Assembly: GCF_023168405.1 (NCBI RefSeq)
Contig: NZ_AP025285.1
Coordinates: 1,734,001-1,798,000 of the forward strand
Reading direction: 5' to 3'
DNA: 64,000 bases
Source: Leptogranulimonas caecicola
GTDB taxonomy: Bacteria; Actinomycetota; Coriobacteriia; Coriobacteriales; Atopobiaceae
Numbering within the stretch: the first letter of the stretch is position 1; each line of letters starts with the position of its first letter. The notes beneath the pieces were generated by a model. It did no database searches and had not been told where the DNA came from. It saw nothing but the letters and a program-made list of their open reading frames with translations. A program made the translations under genes and the position numbers. Positions 8,284 through 17,926 of this stretch are shown one piece after another.

Positions 8284-9426
8284 TTAGGCCTCCAAGCTTT
8301 CGACGGAGGCTTCCACTACAGCCACCTGTTCTGGACTCATAGAATGGCCTGTCTGTAGTTCAAAAAACTCGCCAAACAGCGCTTCCAAAGAAGCTTCGGC
8401 CTCTACCGGCATCAATGGCAGTTCATCCTCTGCATCTATCTCTGCCTGCAGCTCGAGTCCCATCAAATTGGGATAGGCTTCGCGTAAGCGGCCCATGGCA
8501 TCCAATGGCATGGCGTCATCGGTAAGTGTCACGTACACATAGTCATCAGCAGGTGCCGAAGCAAGTACTTCCGGACTCAAAAGCTCCTCCAACGGACCGC
8601 AAATCTTTCTCAAATCATGAACCGGTTCAATAGGCACGAGCTCGATGGATGTTGCACATACCCCATCTTTTTTTAATCCCAGCTCCACCAGCACCATCGA
8701 CTTTTCGCCAGCAGCCTCACTCACCGAGTACTTTACCGGCGAGCCCGCATAGCGCACCGTATTCCGAGACACCTTCTGAGGCCTATGCAGGTGACCCAGC
8801 GCCACATAATCAAAAGGCTCATAGACCGACACGTCGACATTATCTGTGCCGCCCACGCTCAATTCGCTTTCTGAGCGCTGAGGGCTCACCAACCCATTAG
8901 TGACAAATTGATGGGATACACAGACATTGCGCTGCGTCGTATCAATATTCATTGCGTCTATAAGAGCCCTGAGCGCCAGCGTATAGGTGTCTGCCTGGAC
9001 ATCCAAAACCGCACGCACCGTAGCTGGGCGAACGAAAGGAATGGGCCAGATGTATACAGGACCCTCCTCATCGCTCACCACTACGGGCTTGACAGGCGCC
9101 TTGAGAGGCCCTGTGACATGCACTCCACGAGAAGCAAGCAATTTGGATCCATAGCCCACCCGGGTTGCCGAATCATGGTTTCCCGGGGTCGCCACCACGG
9201 TGATGCTCTTCTCGGCAAGGGTTTCTAAAAAGCTGCCGATAAGATCTATCGCCCGATCGCTGGACTGTGCGCTGTCATAGAGATCGCCCGCCAAGAGCAC
9301 CACGTCAACCGCGCGATCCTCGCAGAGTTTTACAACCTGGGCGAGCGCAGACTTAAGCTCTTCTTCCATGGAGTATCCGCGCACCCGTTTACCCGCATGA
9401 AGATCTGAAAGATGTAGCAACCGCAT
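8284..9426 (-). CDS. sbcD: exonuclease subunit SbcD (Mre11-like)
   Basis: A 380-residue metallophosphoesterase nuclease subunit. The phosphoesterase motifs are clear: LHLSDLHAG at the N-terminus, VVLLAGDLYDS, VVATPGNHDS, then VCVSHQF and YVALGHLHRPQ, which together ligate two Mn ions. SbcCD acts on hairpins, inverted repeats and DNA ends. The ATG at 9426 is preceded by AGGGG. A LexA-type box lies about 56 bases upstream, suggesting DNA-damage control of the sbcDC operon. Confidence 0.97.
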   Translation of the reverse strand: MRLLHLSDLHAGKRVRGYSMEEELKSALAQVVKLCEDRAVDVVLLAGDLYDSAQSSDRAIDLIGSFLETLAEKSITVVATPGNHDSATRVGYGSKLLASRGVHVTGPLKAPVKPVVVSDEEGPVYIWPIPFVRPATVRAVLDVQADTYTLALRALIDAMNIDTTQRNVCVSHQFVTNGLVSPQRSESELSVGGTDNVDVSVYEPFDYVALGHLHRPQKVSRNTVRYAGSPVKYSVSEAAGEKSMVLVELGLKKDGVCATSIELVPIEPVHDLRKICGPLEELLSPEVLASAPADDYVYVTLTDDAMPLDAMGRLREAYPNLMGLELQAEIDAEDELPLMPVEAEASLEALFGEFFELQTGHSMSPEQVAVVEASVESLEA

Positions 9427-9481
9427 AGCCGCCCCTGCCCTCGATGTTTTTTGTCACTGTACACTAATTCGCTCTTGAATG

Positions 9482-9493
9482 GAACAGATGTTC
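9482..9493. promoter_or_regulatory. LexA/DinR-type SOS box upstream of sbcD
   Basis: GAACAGATGTTC matches the Gram-positive and actinobacterial SOS operator core GAAC-N4-GTTC exactly. It sits in the divergent region between sbcD (start 9426) and the pyrophosphatase gene (start 9648), nearer to sbcD. No second GAAC-N4-GTTC was noticed in the window. Confidence 0.65.
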
Positions 9494-9647
9494 TGATATC
9501 TTGTAGGTGCGGTGACGATCGGGCGCCTTACCCCATTCACCGCGCCACTAGAAGAAAAGTCCTGTTCTAATAGGTGGTATTTAAAGCTATGTTTGTCTTC
9601 AGGTACCCTTCATGCCTTAAGACACTCACCTATTCAAGGAGCAAACC

Positions 9648-11306
9648 ATGGCAGAGTCCATCCGCAAGGTAAATGTCATCGGGCATTTAAATCCCGATAC
9701 GGACAGTATTTGTTCCGCCATCTCCTACGCTTACCTCAAAAACGCGCTGGGTCCTAAAATCTTTGAGCCCCGCCGCTGCGGCAACATCAATCGTGAGACT
9801 GCATTCGTGTTGAAGCGCTGGGGTGCCGAGGAGCCGGAACTCATCACCTCGGTGCGCCCTCAAATCAAGGACCTCGAGTACCAAAAGCAAAAGGGCATCA
9901 ACGGCGAGATGTCGCTTTATGCCGCTTGGAACCTTATGCGCGAAGAGCACCAGGACACCCTCTGCATCACTGATGAGAACGAGGACCTGCGCGGCCTGGT
10001 CACCGTAAAAGACATCGCCAACGCCAATATGGCCATCTTCGACACCGATGTCTTGGCAACCGCTCGCACCAGCTACCGTAATGTGATCGAGACCCTCAAC
10101 GGCGAAATGGTGTTGGGCAATCCTGATGACGTCATCACCAGCGGCCGCGTCTTTGTAGGCACCAGCCCTGAGATGATGGAAGACACTATCGAAGAGGGCG
10201 ATATCGTCCTTGTCACCAACCGCTATGAGACCCAGCACTACGCGGTGGGAAGCGGCGCTGCCTGCCTCATCATCTGCTGCGACGCCCCTGTGACTCGCGC
10301 GCTTAAGAGTTCTGCCGAGCACCATGGCTGCCGCATCATCACCACCCCTTATGATACCTACGCAGCCACCCGCCTGATCTGCATGTCTATGCCGGTGCGC
10401 TCCATCATGCTCGACCACGACCTCGTCGAGTTCTCCGTCAATACCACCGTGGAAGACGTCCGCAAGGTCATGAGCTCTACCCGCCACCGCTTCTTCCCTG
10501 TCATCAATGAAGAGGGCCATTTTGACGGTGTCATTACCTCTGCCAACCTCTTCGACATCAAGCGCAAACATGTCATCTTGGTAGACCACAACGAGGTCTC
10601 CCAGGCGGTAGACGGCCTGTCTCATGCCATCATTCTTGAAATCATCGACCACCATCGCATTGGCTCGATCGAAACCTCTGCCCCCGCACTCTTCCGCAAC
10701 CAGCCGGTTGGCTGCACCTGCACCATCGTCAAGCAGATGTATGACGAGAACGGCGTCACTCCTCCGCCACACATCGCAGGTCTCATGCTCTCGGCTATCC
10801 TCTCCGACACACTCACCTTCCGCTCCCCTACCTGCACGGATCAAGACCGTATTGCAGCCCAGGAACTGGCTGGTATCGTAGGGGTAGACATCGATGCCTA
10901 TGCAGATGAGATGTTTGAAGCCGGCGCAGACCTCACTGGCCGTACCGCTGACGAAGTCTTCCACGGCGACTTCAAAGTCTTCTCTCGAGGCAGCGCACGC
11001 TTTGGCGTAGGCCAAGGCAGCTACATGACCGAGACCAGCCGCCGCGCCGCAGAGGACCTGCTGCGCCCCTATCTGGCTGACGCAGCTAAGAACGAGGATC
11101 TTCCCATCATTTTGTATATGTTTACCGATGTGAAGACCCAGACCACAGATCTGCTTTATTACGGCGAGGGCGCCGAGGCTGTCATCAAGGCCGCTTTTGG
11201 TGTCGAGCCTGAAGAAGGCATGGCCGTGCTACCTGGCGTCGTAAGCCGCAAGAAGCAAATGATCCCGCCTCTCATGAACGCCTTCGAGCGTCTCTCGGAG
11301 GAGTAA
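9648..11306 (+). CDS. ppaC: Mn-dependent inorganic pyrophosphatase with CBS/DRTGG domains
   Basis: A 552-residue family II (DHH-type) pyrophosphatase that hydrolyses PPi in the cytoplasm. The N-terminal metal motif is GHLNPDTDSICSA; the DHH motif EIIDHHRIGSIE and SDTLTFRSPT lie in the second half of the catalytic core, and a C-terminal SRKKQ supplies PPi-binding residues. Between the first and second metal motifs is a long insert of about 240 residues with two CBS-like segments around a DRTGG-like segment, so the enzyme is probably controlled by adenine nucleotides, as in the clostridial CBS-PPases of similar length. Start ATG with an AAGGAG site upstream. Confidence 0.93.
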   Translation: MAESIRKVNVIGHLNPDTDSICSAISYAYLKNALGPKIFEPRRCGNINRETAFVLKRWGAEEPELITSVRPQIKDLEYQKQKGINGEMSLYAAWNLMREEHQDTLCITDENEDLRGLVTVKDIANANMAIFDTDVLATARTSYRNVIETLNGEMVLGNPDDVITSGRVFVGTSPEMMEDTIEEGDIVLVTNRYETQHYAVGSGAACLIICCDAPVTRALKSSAEHHGCRIITTPYDTYAATRLICMSMPVRSIMLDHDLVEFSVNTTVEDVRKVMSSTRHRFFPVINEEGHFDGVITSANLFDIKRKHVILVDHNEVSQAVDGLSHAIILEIIDHHRIGSIETSAPALFRNQPVGCTCTIVKQMYDENGVTPPPHIAGLMLSAILSDTLTFRSPTCTDQDRIAAQELAGIVGVDIDAYADEMFEAGADLTGRTADEVFHGDFKVFSRGSARFGVGQGSYMTETSRRAAEDLLRPYLADAAKNEDLPIILYMFTDVKTQTTDLLYYGEGAEAVIKAAFGVEPEEGMAVLPGVVSRKKQMIPPLMNAFERLSEE

Positions 11307-11337
11307 TTCGAGACGGGGCGACATTAAAGGAAGGCCC

Positions 11338-13854
11338 ATGGAGACTTTTGGCACTCTGCACCTGCCGCCCTATAGCAAGATCACCACCTTCCCCGATCTT
11401 CTGGGTCAGGAGCCCTCTTCGGAGGGCTCCGCCCTCTCTGATGGACTGGCATTACTAGAGCCATCGAGCCGCTCATGGAACGAATGCGGGTGGAACTGGG
11501 CTCAGATAGATCCTGCTTCGGCCCATCCTCGTGCCCCTAGATGGGGTTATTTGATTCGCCTTCTGGATGGCGGCCACGTCAAAATCTATGGCTGTATAGG
11601 GCCAAACGGCGAGTTTTGGCCCTGTGAAAAACCCCAGAACGAGCCTCCTACCAAGGCACCCTTTATGCGCGTGGTTCCAGAAGGCAGAGGCAGAAGGGGC
11701 ACCATCACCGCAGACCTCAAAGATGCTCCTCCCTTTGCCTACTGGGAGGCCACCGGGCGCCACAAATACAAGCTCACCAAACTCCCTGAGAGGTTCAACG
11801 GCGCCCTTACCTCACCTGATGCACCTGAGCTGGATCTCTGTGAGCTCATCGCCCTTGCAAGCGCCTGCTTTGTAACTCTCTACGAAACTTCTGATGAGTC
11901 AGAGGAAGACATCCAGGAAGCATTCTCACTGGACGTTCTCACCAAAAGCCCGCTGCCAGATGCCCTGGACCGCCTCCTTGAAGCCAGTGATTCAACCGAT
12001 CCCCTAGCTCGTTATAGCGCCCGTATCCTAGCGCGATCAGGAGCAAAGTTCCTGCGTCCGCTGGCAGCCAAATACGACTGCACTATCGTGAGGCTTCCCA
12101 CTTCCAACCTCTGGTGGATCCGCATGCCCTCTGACCTTCCTTTGGAGGATCGCCGCCAGTTCCTCAAAGTAGAAAGCGCTATCAACCGCATCCAGCTCAT
12201 CTTGGACAATGAGAGCGCACTGGCTTCCAAAGACGAAGACTATATTCAATCCTTTGATGTCTACAAAAACACGGTGGGACTTTTAAACCTCATTGAGACT
12301 CATAGACTCAGTACCACCTCTGATGAGAATCCGCTGCGTACCGTACAAGGTTTCAGCGCCCCCAAGGGCTCCGAATGGGATGCGCGCACACGTATCTCTC
12401 AATCTTGCGAGCGATTCCCCTTCTTCACGAGGCTGGAATACCGCTGCGATATCGATATCAAACTAGGCGTAGCTACCTTCGAATATGCAGTGCCGGACCC
12501 TGACCTCATGCCTACTCCCTCAGAGAACGGTACAGGTACCACAAAACAGGACCTTGCCAATCTCTGTGGCATCTATCTCGCCGCATTCCTTGCAAGCACT
12601 GCCTTTGAGTCCAACGTCTGCATCCTGAATTGCGTGGTCAATGGGTTCGCCGGCTCATTAGGCGGAGAGTGCACCATGTCCTTCTCCTTCGCCCGCAGCG
12701 CTTTTGAGTCCCAGACGCTCGCAGCCCTTGAGAGTTGCCATTCCAACACCAAGCCAAAAGATGTCGCAACCACTCTTGGCCAGGTTGCTCGATTCTCAGG
12801 CCAAAACCAGCCTGTAGAGCCCTTCCGTGTTGAGGGGCTCACTTCTCGGCGTCGCGACCCCTCAGAAGACCAGCGAGAACTCCCCGACCATCTCAAGGGC
12901 TTGTTGCGTGCCGATCGCGTCTGCGAGCTTGAGGTAAATCGCGATTTTTATCCTGACGCCACCCGGCAAGTGGATCAGATTGTCGAGGAAGAAAAAGACA
13001 GCCCCGTGGTGGCCATCATGCGCCTGGAAACCCTGGCTGCCGAGGTGCTGGAAGCCTATGAAAAAGACTATGGCGCCCAAGAGGGCTTGGTGCCCCTCTA
13101 TTGCGACGGCTACTATGCCCGCATGACCATCCATAACGCCCCTCCAGGAGGCACGCTTCTCACGGGCATCGATGCGCTCAAAGATCCGCTGGCGCTTTCT
13201 CCAGAGCGTACGGCAGATCCTCATAAGCTTCGCTACTTCCGCGTGCCGGACGCCTACTTCGCCGCCAAGTACTCTTTGAGCAATCGCTATCGCGACCTCG
13301 ATGACTACCCCAGCGCTTTATCCATCCTCGACCAGCTTATCGCCATTGCCCCTAGCTCCAGCCGCCCTCGTCTGCAGCGTGCGGTGGTGCTAGGCGACAT
13401 GCAAGATTGGGCGGCTACCATAGAGGCCATCATCGACACACTCAAGGTGGCTCCTGATCTGGCGCTTTTCCCCTACTGTTTCTATCGCATGGCCTATGCC
13501 TATTGGCATCTTGGGCAACATGATCTTGCAGCGGCTTGCTATACCTTGGCCCAGCGAGATCCAGACATCAGCGATCAAGCCCAGCACGAGCTCTTTGCCA
13601 TGCAGGCGGAGACCCATATCGAGCTCCCCGACGTAGCCGAGGCTTCCCGCCGCCTCCAAGCCCAAGGCATCCCGCTGGTACCTGTGGCTTCTGCCTCTGA
13701 GATCCTGGCGCAATCCACCATCTCCCTGGTAGAGTGCGACGTTCCCCTTATGGCTTGGACCGGCACCTTCATCCTAGGGGACCGCATGTATAACGACGCC
13801 TTGGCAGGAGTAGGCCGCTCTCTGCTCGACGGCACGCCCAGTGCCTATGCCTAA
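11338..13854 (+). CDS. large TPR-containing protein, unknown
   Basis: An 838-residue soluble protein with no recognised family over its first two thirds. Around residues 640-760 there are tetratricopeptide-like helices (FAAKYSLSNRYRDLDDYPSA, then MAYAYWHLGQHDLAAACYTL), which usually bind other proteins. No signal peptide or membrane span is evident. The gene begins 32 bases after ppaC, with an AAAGGA site in front of the ATG, so the two are probably co-transcribed. Codon use looks like its neighbours. Function unknown. Confidence 0.75.
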   Translation: METFGTLHLPPYSKITTFPDLLGQEPSSEGSALSDGLALLEPSSRSWNECGWNWAQIDPASAHPRAPRWGYLIRLLDGGHVKIYGCIGPNGEFWPCEKPQNEPPTKAPFMRVVPEGRGRRGTITADLKDAPPFAYWEATGRHKYKLTKLPERFNGALTSPDAPELDLCELIALASACFVTLYETSDESEEDIQEAFSLDVLTKSPLPDALDRLLEASDSTDPLARYSARILARSGAKFLRPLAAKYDCTIVRLPTSNLWWIRMPSDLPLEDRRQFLKVESAINRIQLILDNESALASKDEDYIQSFDVYKNTVGLLNLIETHRLSTTSDENPLRTVQGFSAPKGSEWDARTRISQSCERFPFFTRLEYRCDIDIKLGVATFEYAVPDPDLMPTPSENGTGTTKQDLANLCGIYLAAFLASTAFESNVCILNCVVNGFAGSLGGECTMSFSFARSAFESQTLAALESCHSNTKPKDVATTLGQVARFSGQNQPVEPFRVEGLTSRRRDPSEDQRELPDHLKGLLRADRVCELEVNRDFYPDATRQVDQIVEEEKDSPVVAIMRLETLAAEVLEAYEKDYGAQEGLVPLYCDGYYARMTIHNAPPGGTLLTGIDALKDPLALSPERTADPHKLRYFRVPDAYFAAKYSLSNRYRDLDDYPSALSILDQLIAIAPSSSRPRLQRAVVLGDMQDWAATIEAIIDTLKVAPDLALFPYCFYRMAYAYWHLGQHDLAAACYTLAQRDPDISDQAQHELFAMQAETHIELPDVAEASRRLQAQGIPLVPVASASEILAQSTISLVECDVPLMAWTGTFILGDRMYNDALAGVGRSLLDGTPSAYA

Positions 13855-13899
13855 ATGTGAGAGCCGCTCAATCCTCCTCGCGCGCCGTATTTGGCATTC

Positions 13900-13974
13900 T
13901 GCCGAGAAACGCCCCTCCTCTCACGCTTGGCCCCTACGGTTGAAGCACACCGGAAGAGTCGGAGCTTCTCGGCA
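13900..13974. repeat. facing pair of TGCCGAGAA motif copies
   Basis: TGCCGAGAAACGCCCCTCC begins at 13900 on the plus strand, and TTCTCGGCA lies at 13966-13974, so the two copies face each other 57 bases apart. They are in the gap between the TPR gene and mscL. The first copy has the C-rich tail seen at other intergenic copies. Confidence 0.6.
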
Positions 13975-14093
13975 GAAGCCTTAATAAACCTGAACCGGCT
14001 AGAAGGAAAGTCTGGGGCATTTTAGGGAATTCTTCTTCAAGCACTGTTGCTCGAGACGGCCGGCACGCCTGTCTCCAAAACAAAGGAAGTCCC

Positions 14094-14537
14094 ATGTCGC
14101 AGGATCCTAAGAAAATTGCCGAGCAAAGCAAGGGCCTTTGGGCCGAGTTCAAAGAGTTTATCTCCCGCGGATCGGTGATCGACCTCGCAGTAGGCATGAT
14201 CATTGGCGCTGCGTTTACTGCCATCGTAAGCTCGCTGGTAAACGATGTGGTCATGCCCCTCATCGGCGTCATTATCGGCGGCATTGACTTCTCTGGCATT
14301 CAAACCCAGGTGGGCGGCGCCACCATCATGTGGGGCAACTTCATCCAGGCAATCATCAACTTCTTGCTTATCGCCCTGGTGGTCTTCCTCATGGTGAAGG
14401 CTATCAACACTGCCCACGATGTGATGACCAAAAAGAACGTCGAGGAGCTCGAGGAGGCTACCGCCGAGCCCACTCCTGAGGACAAGCAGCTGCAGCTGCT
14501 TGAGGAGATCCGCGACGCGCTGGTAAATCGCGAGTAA
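14094..14537 (+). CDS. mscL: large-conductance mechanosensitive channel MscL
   Basis: A 147-residue MscL, the pentameric channel that opens under high membrane tension to release solutes during osmotic downshock. The N-terminal helix and TM1 carry the family hallmark (FKEFISRGSVIDLAVGMIIG followed by AAFTAIV); TM2 is the IIMWGNFIQAIINFLLIALV region; the C-terminus has the charged helix EDKQLQLLEEIRDAL. Length is typical. An AAGGAAG ribosome binding site precedes the ATG, and a terminator follows at 14557. Confidence 0.97.
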   Translation: MSQDPKKIAEQSKGLWAEFKEFISRGSVIDLAVGMIIGAAFTAIVSSLVNDVVMPLIGVIIGGIDFSGIQTQVGGATIMWGNFIQAIINFLLIALVVFLMVKAINTAHDVMTKKNVEELEEATAEPTPEDKQLQLLEEIRDALVNRE

Positions 14538-14556
14538 TTTGCAGAGCGGCACCTGC

Positions 14557-14599
14557 AAACAGAGGCATGTCTGCCCAAAGGGCGGATGTGCCTCTGTTT
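14557..14599 (+). terminator. terminator hairpin after mscL
   Basis: AAACAGAGGCA (14557-14567) pairs with TGCCTCTGTTT (14589-14599), and an inner CTGCCC-AAA-GGGCGG extends the stem. It starts 20 bases after the mscL stop. The terminal TTT is short, so it is strong in structure but weak in U-run. Confidence 0.7.
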
Positions 14600-14665
14600 G
14601 AGACACTCCTTGGCAACAGGAAGGCCTACAGGGATTGCAGCTTGGCCCCTGGTTTCCGTTAAAGA

Positions 14666-15703
14666 TTAAAGAAGCATGTCCCCTGTGTTCAAACCCATGC
14701 TCACTGCAGATTCATAGAGAAGCTGGCTGGTGACAGGATCGGGCGGCTCCACCCCATCTTTGACGGCCAAGATATTGTCTACCACCACGTTGCCCATGCG
14801 CTCGCTGGACTCATAAGTGTTACCTGCGACATGCGGGGTTACCAGCACATTCTCATAGTCATAATAGGGTTGATGGATAGGCGGCTCCCTATCGAAGACG
14901 TCCGTGGCGAAGCCCCTGAGCCTTCCCTCTAGGAGCGCCTTGTTTAGGGCGTCATGGCGGACGATGCCAGCACGCGCAGTATTTATGAGAATTGCAGAAT
15001 CCTTCATCATTCGAAGCTCGCGTGCGCCTATAAGGTTTCGAGTCCCGTCGTTAAGAGGGGTATGGATGGTCACCACGTCTGAGCGTCGAAGCAGATCATT
15101 CAATGTTGTATATATTACGCCATAGATAGTCGGCTCGTTTCTCTGCACGATATCGTAACCAAGGATATCCATGCCAAAACCCATGGCGCGCCTGGCTACC
15201 GCACTTCCGATCTGCCCTACGCCCACAATGCCGATAGTCTTGCCATAGAGGCTCGTCCCTGCGATCTTGTCCCATCCTCCGCTGCGCGTGGATATGATCA
15301 TCTGCGAGATGTGACGCTCTAGGTCGAGGATCAGGCCCATGGTGAAGTCGGCCGTCTCCTCGCGGTTGGTCGCCGGAGCGTAGGTCACTTGGATATTGCG
15401 GGCTCGAGCCTCAGCAAGATCGACACCGTCAAAGCCCACGCCATAGCGAGCAATGATGCGCAATTTCCTAAGACGTTTTATCACGCTGGCAGGAAGGGGA
15501 TCATTGCCCAGGATTATCGCACGGGCATCTCCTGCGAACTCCACCATCTCACCCTTGGTAAGCGGGCGACCATAGGGGTTAAGTCGCACCTCGCACCCCG
15601 CCTCTTCCAGGCGACGCACCGGGCCTTCTGCGAATCGGCCGAACGTGACAGCACTCGAAGCTACGACCCACTTTGACGTACGAGACACGATTGCTCCCAC
15701 CAT
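14666..15703 (-). CDS. D-isomer-specific 2-hydroxyacid dehydrogenase
   Basis: A 345-residue NAD-dependent dehydrogenase of the SerA/GyaR/lactate type. The nucleotide-binding segment is GIVGVGQIGSAVARRAMGFG; the catalytic Arg is in LINTARAGIVRHDAL, the Glu in DVFDREPP and the His in VTPHVAGNT. These enzymes interconvert 2-keto acids and D-2-hydroxy acids. It is the last gene of a leftward run whose other members process a sugar acid, 103 bases after the lactonase gene, so it may act on a side product or on the pyruvate or glyoxylate level. The ribosome binding site is weak. Confidence 0.85.
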   Translation of the reverse strand: MVGAIVSRTSKWVVASSAVTFGRFAEGPVRRLEEAGCEVRLNPYGRPLTKGEMVEFAGDARAIILGNDPLPASVIKRLRKLRIIARYGVGFDGVDLAEARARNIQVTYAPATNREETADFTMGLILDLERHISQMIISTRSGGWDKIAGTSLYGKTIGIVGVGQIGSAVARRAMGFGMDILGYDIVQRNEPTIYGVIYTTLNDLLRRSDVVTIHTPLNDGTRNLIGARELRMMKDSAILINTARAGIVRHDALNKALLEGRLRGFATDVFDREPPIHQPYYDYENVLVTPHVAGNTYESSERMGNVVVDNILAVKDGVEPPDPVTSQLLYESAVSMGLNTGDMLL

Positions 15704-15806
15704 TCCATTAGCTGCTCTGAGGGCATTTTAGAGCAAGCAGGCGGCTCGAGGCTTCTCTGGCCATCGAACCGCCCGCGATTTACACGGCAGGTTGTCTCAT
15801 ACCTGG

Positions 15807-16712
15807 CTATGCCCAGTTAAGCAAACGCTGGGGATTCGCCCTCACCATGGCGTCAAAGGCTTCCTCGCCAATACAAGCCGTCAACTCTTTTTTGAGATCC
15901 GTAAGGATGTAGGCGAGGCCTGGCTTTCCCCCATAGGCAGGCCAATACTCCTTCTTGCCCATATCTCCAGCCAAACAAAGCCTGTCGCCAACACCTATCT
16001 CCACAAGCTCCTTGATCATTGACACGCGTTCGTGATCGCGACCGTCGAGGTCTCTCCCTACATGGTCGAGACTCACATAGGCTCCAGTGTTGCAAATAGC
16101 CGCAATATAGGCAGCGTTCAATGTCAGGTCCACATGGGAGAGACAGACGTGGCTTGGGTCCATCCCTTCGGCCTCAATAAGAGCCAGCTGCTCTAAGGCC
16201 ATGGTGCCTTTGTCACAATGAGTGATCATGGGCATATGATGCTCAACGGCAACCCTGGTGCAGATTTTGATCGCTCGACGTTCGCGGTCTGTGATGGTAT
16301 TCAGGCTTGTGCCCACCTTGACAGCTGCTGGCTTGATGCGGTGAGTGCCAATGCCGTCCTCGATCTCATCTGCCACCACCCCGGCTATCTCGTCATCGGA
16401 TAGCTTGTCAAACCATGTGGGAAGATGCTCCTCCTTATGAAGTCCAGTCACACAGAGAATGTGGCATCCTGTACGCGTGGCCATAACCTTTAAGGCCTCG
16501 GTATTTCGACCAAAGTTGAGTGGGGAAAGCTCCACAATGGTCGATCCCCCCGCAGCCATGAAGCTCTCGATCTCCTCCACACCGCGGTCCACGTCATCCA
16601 AGGTGTAGGGATAGAAGGCGGGCAGCTCGTTGGGCTTCACATAGAGGTGCTCATGAATGTAGGTGGTGCCAAGCTCGGCAACATCTACCGGCCCCAAAAC
16701 CGTATTGACCAT
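15807..16712 (-). CDS. phosphotriesterase-family (phospho)lactonase
   Basis: A 301-residue amidohydrolase-superfamily protein. Metal-site residues are visible in order: HxH in TTYIHEHLYV, the bridging lysine in IKPAAVKVGTS, histidines in MITHCDKGT and CLSHVD, and the aspartate in LCLAGDMG. Characterised relatives from Listeria and Mycoplasma that neighbour galactitol-type PTS genes hydrolyse phosphorylated aldonolactones. Context here is the same: PTS IIABC, a sugar-acid dehydratase and an aldolase. The ATG at 16712, 5 bases after the dehydratase stop, is preferred over 16769, which would overlap the upstream gene by about 50 bases. Confidence 0.8.
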   Translation of the reverse strand: MVNTVLGPVDVAELGTTYIHEHLYVKPNELPAFYPYTLDDVDRGVEEIESFMAAGGSTIVELSPLNFGRNTEALKVMATRTGCHILCVTGLHKEEHLPTWFDKLSDDEIAGVVADEIEDGIGTHRIKPAAVKVGTSLNTITDRERRAIKICTRVAVEHHMPMITHCDKGTMALEQLALIEAEGMDPSHVCLSHVDLTLNAAYIAAICNTGAYVSLDHVGRDLDGRDHERVSMIKELVEIGVGDRLCLAGDMGKKEYWPAYGGKPGLAYILTDLKKELTACIGEEAFDAMVRANPQRLLNWA

Positions 16713-16717
16713 GGCTG

Positions 16718-17863
16718 CTACCACTCGGCAATGGTGCCGTCGTAATTCTTCCAGGCGGGATTGCGCCACACGAGACCTTCGGCAGAGATTTGGCGGATCT
16801 TCTCCTCGTCCATGACGAGGCCCAGGCCAGGCTTATCGGGAATCTGCACGTAGCCGTCCTCAAACTCAAAAACCTCCTTGTTCTCGATGAAATCAAGGAT
16901 GTCGAAGCCCTGGTTGTAGTGGATGCCAAAGCTCTGCTCTTGAATGAACACGTTGGGAGTGCAGGCATCCACCTGAAGGGTGGCCGCCAACGCAATGGGA
17001 CCATAGGGGGCATGGGGCGCAGCGGCCATATCGTAGGCCTCGGCCATGGCACAGATCTTGCGAGTCTCAAGGATGCCACCACACATGGCCACATCGGGCT
17101 GGATGATGTCGATAGCGCCCTGTTGGAACAGCGTCTTGTACTCCCAGCGGCTATAAAGCCGCTCGCCGGTAGCCAGAGGCACGGCCACCTCGTTGGCGAT
17201 CTTGTCGAAGACCTCCCAGTTTTCAGGCAACACTACCTCCTCCAAGAACATGGGATGGTAAGGCTCGAGCGCCTTGGCGAGCACCTTGGCCATGGGCTTG
17301 TGCACGCGGCCATGAAAGTCGATTCCCACCTCGATGTCGTCGCCGCATACTTCGCGAATGGAGGCAATGCGGTCGACCACCGCCTTCACCTTGTCATAGG
17401 TGTCAACGTAATGAAGCTCCTCTGTGGCATTCATCTTGACCGCCTGGAATCCGCGGTCAAGACGACTCTTAGCTTGCTCGGCCACATCGGAAGGACGATC
17501 TCCGCCAATCCAGGAGTACACGCGAATGCGATCGCGGGCAGCGCCGCCAAGGAGCTCGTAAACAGGCACACCAAAGGCTTTTCCCTTGATGTCCCAGAGG
17601 GCCATCTCGATTCCAGAGACGATGGTGCCGTTGATGGGGCCGCCACGGAAGAAGGAGCGGTGCAGCTCTTGCCAGAGACGCTCGATCTCGAAGGGGTTGC
17701 GACCCACGATGCGCTCGGCCAGCTCCTTGGCGCCCTCTACCACCGTGCGAGTCTTGGTGCCAGAGATAAGCTCACCCCATCCAGAAATGCCTTCATCGGT
17801 GTTTACCTTGATAAAGATCCAGCGGGGTTTGACTTCAAAGAGCTCCACACCGGTAATTTTCAT
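16718..17863 (-). CDS. dgoD: galactonate dehydratase-like enolase-superfamily enzyme
   Basis: A 381-residue mandelate racemase/muconate lactonising enzyme family member. The N-terminus MKITGVELFEVKPRWIFIKV, the IKGKAFGVPVYELLGG capping region and SWIGGDRPSDV follow the pattern and length of E. coli D-galactonate dehydratase. Such enzymes remove water from an aldonate to give a 2-keto-3-deoxy acid. It is encoded between the PTS IIC and lactonase genes. Because no sugar-acid kinase is present and a PTS is, the natural substrate may be a phosphorylated aldonate; this is inference. The ATG has an AGGGGAT site. Confidence 0.85.
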   Translation of the reverse strand: MKITGVELFEVKPRWIFIKVNTDEGISGWGELISGTKTRTVVEGAKELAERIVGRNPFEIERLWQELHRSFFRGGPINGTIVSGIEMALWDIKGKAFGVPVYELLGGAARDRIRVYSWIGGDRPSDVAEQAKSRLDRGFQAVKMNATEELHYVDTYDKVKAVVDRIASIREVCGDDIEVGIDFHGRVHKPMAKVLAKALEPYHPMFLEEVVLPENWEVFDKIANEVAVPLATGERLYSRWEYKTLFQQGAIDIIQPDVAMCGGILETRKICAMAEAYDMAAAPHAPYGPIALAATLQVDACTPNVFIQEQSFGIHYNQGFDILDFIENKEVFEFEDGYVQIPDKPGLGLVMDEEKIRQISAEGLVWRNPAWKNYDGTIAEW

Positions 17864-17926
17864 ATCTATCCCCTGTTTCCAGAAGGGCCCAGAGGACAGC
17901 TCCTCTGGGCCAGATGAACAAATCTA

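Noticed and set aside
9687-11015. 442-codon open frame on the minus strand
   Set aside because: Exactly antisense to the pyrophosphatase gene, which has all family motifs and a ribosome binding site; the antisense frame is His/Asp/Val-rich, as expected for a shadow in GC-rich DNA.
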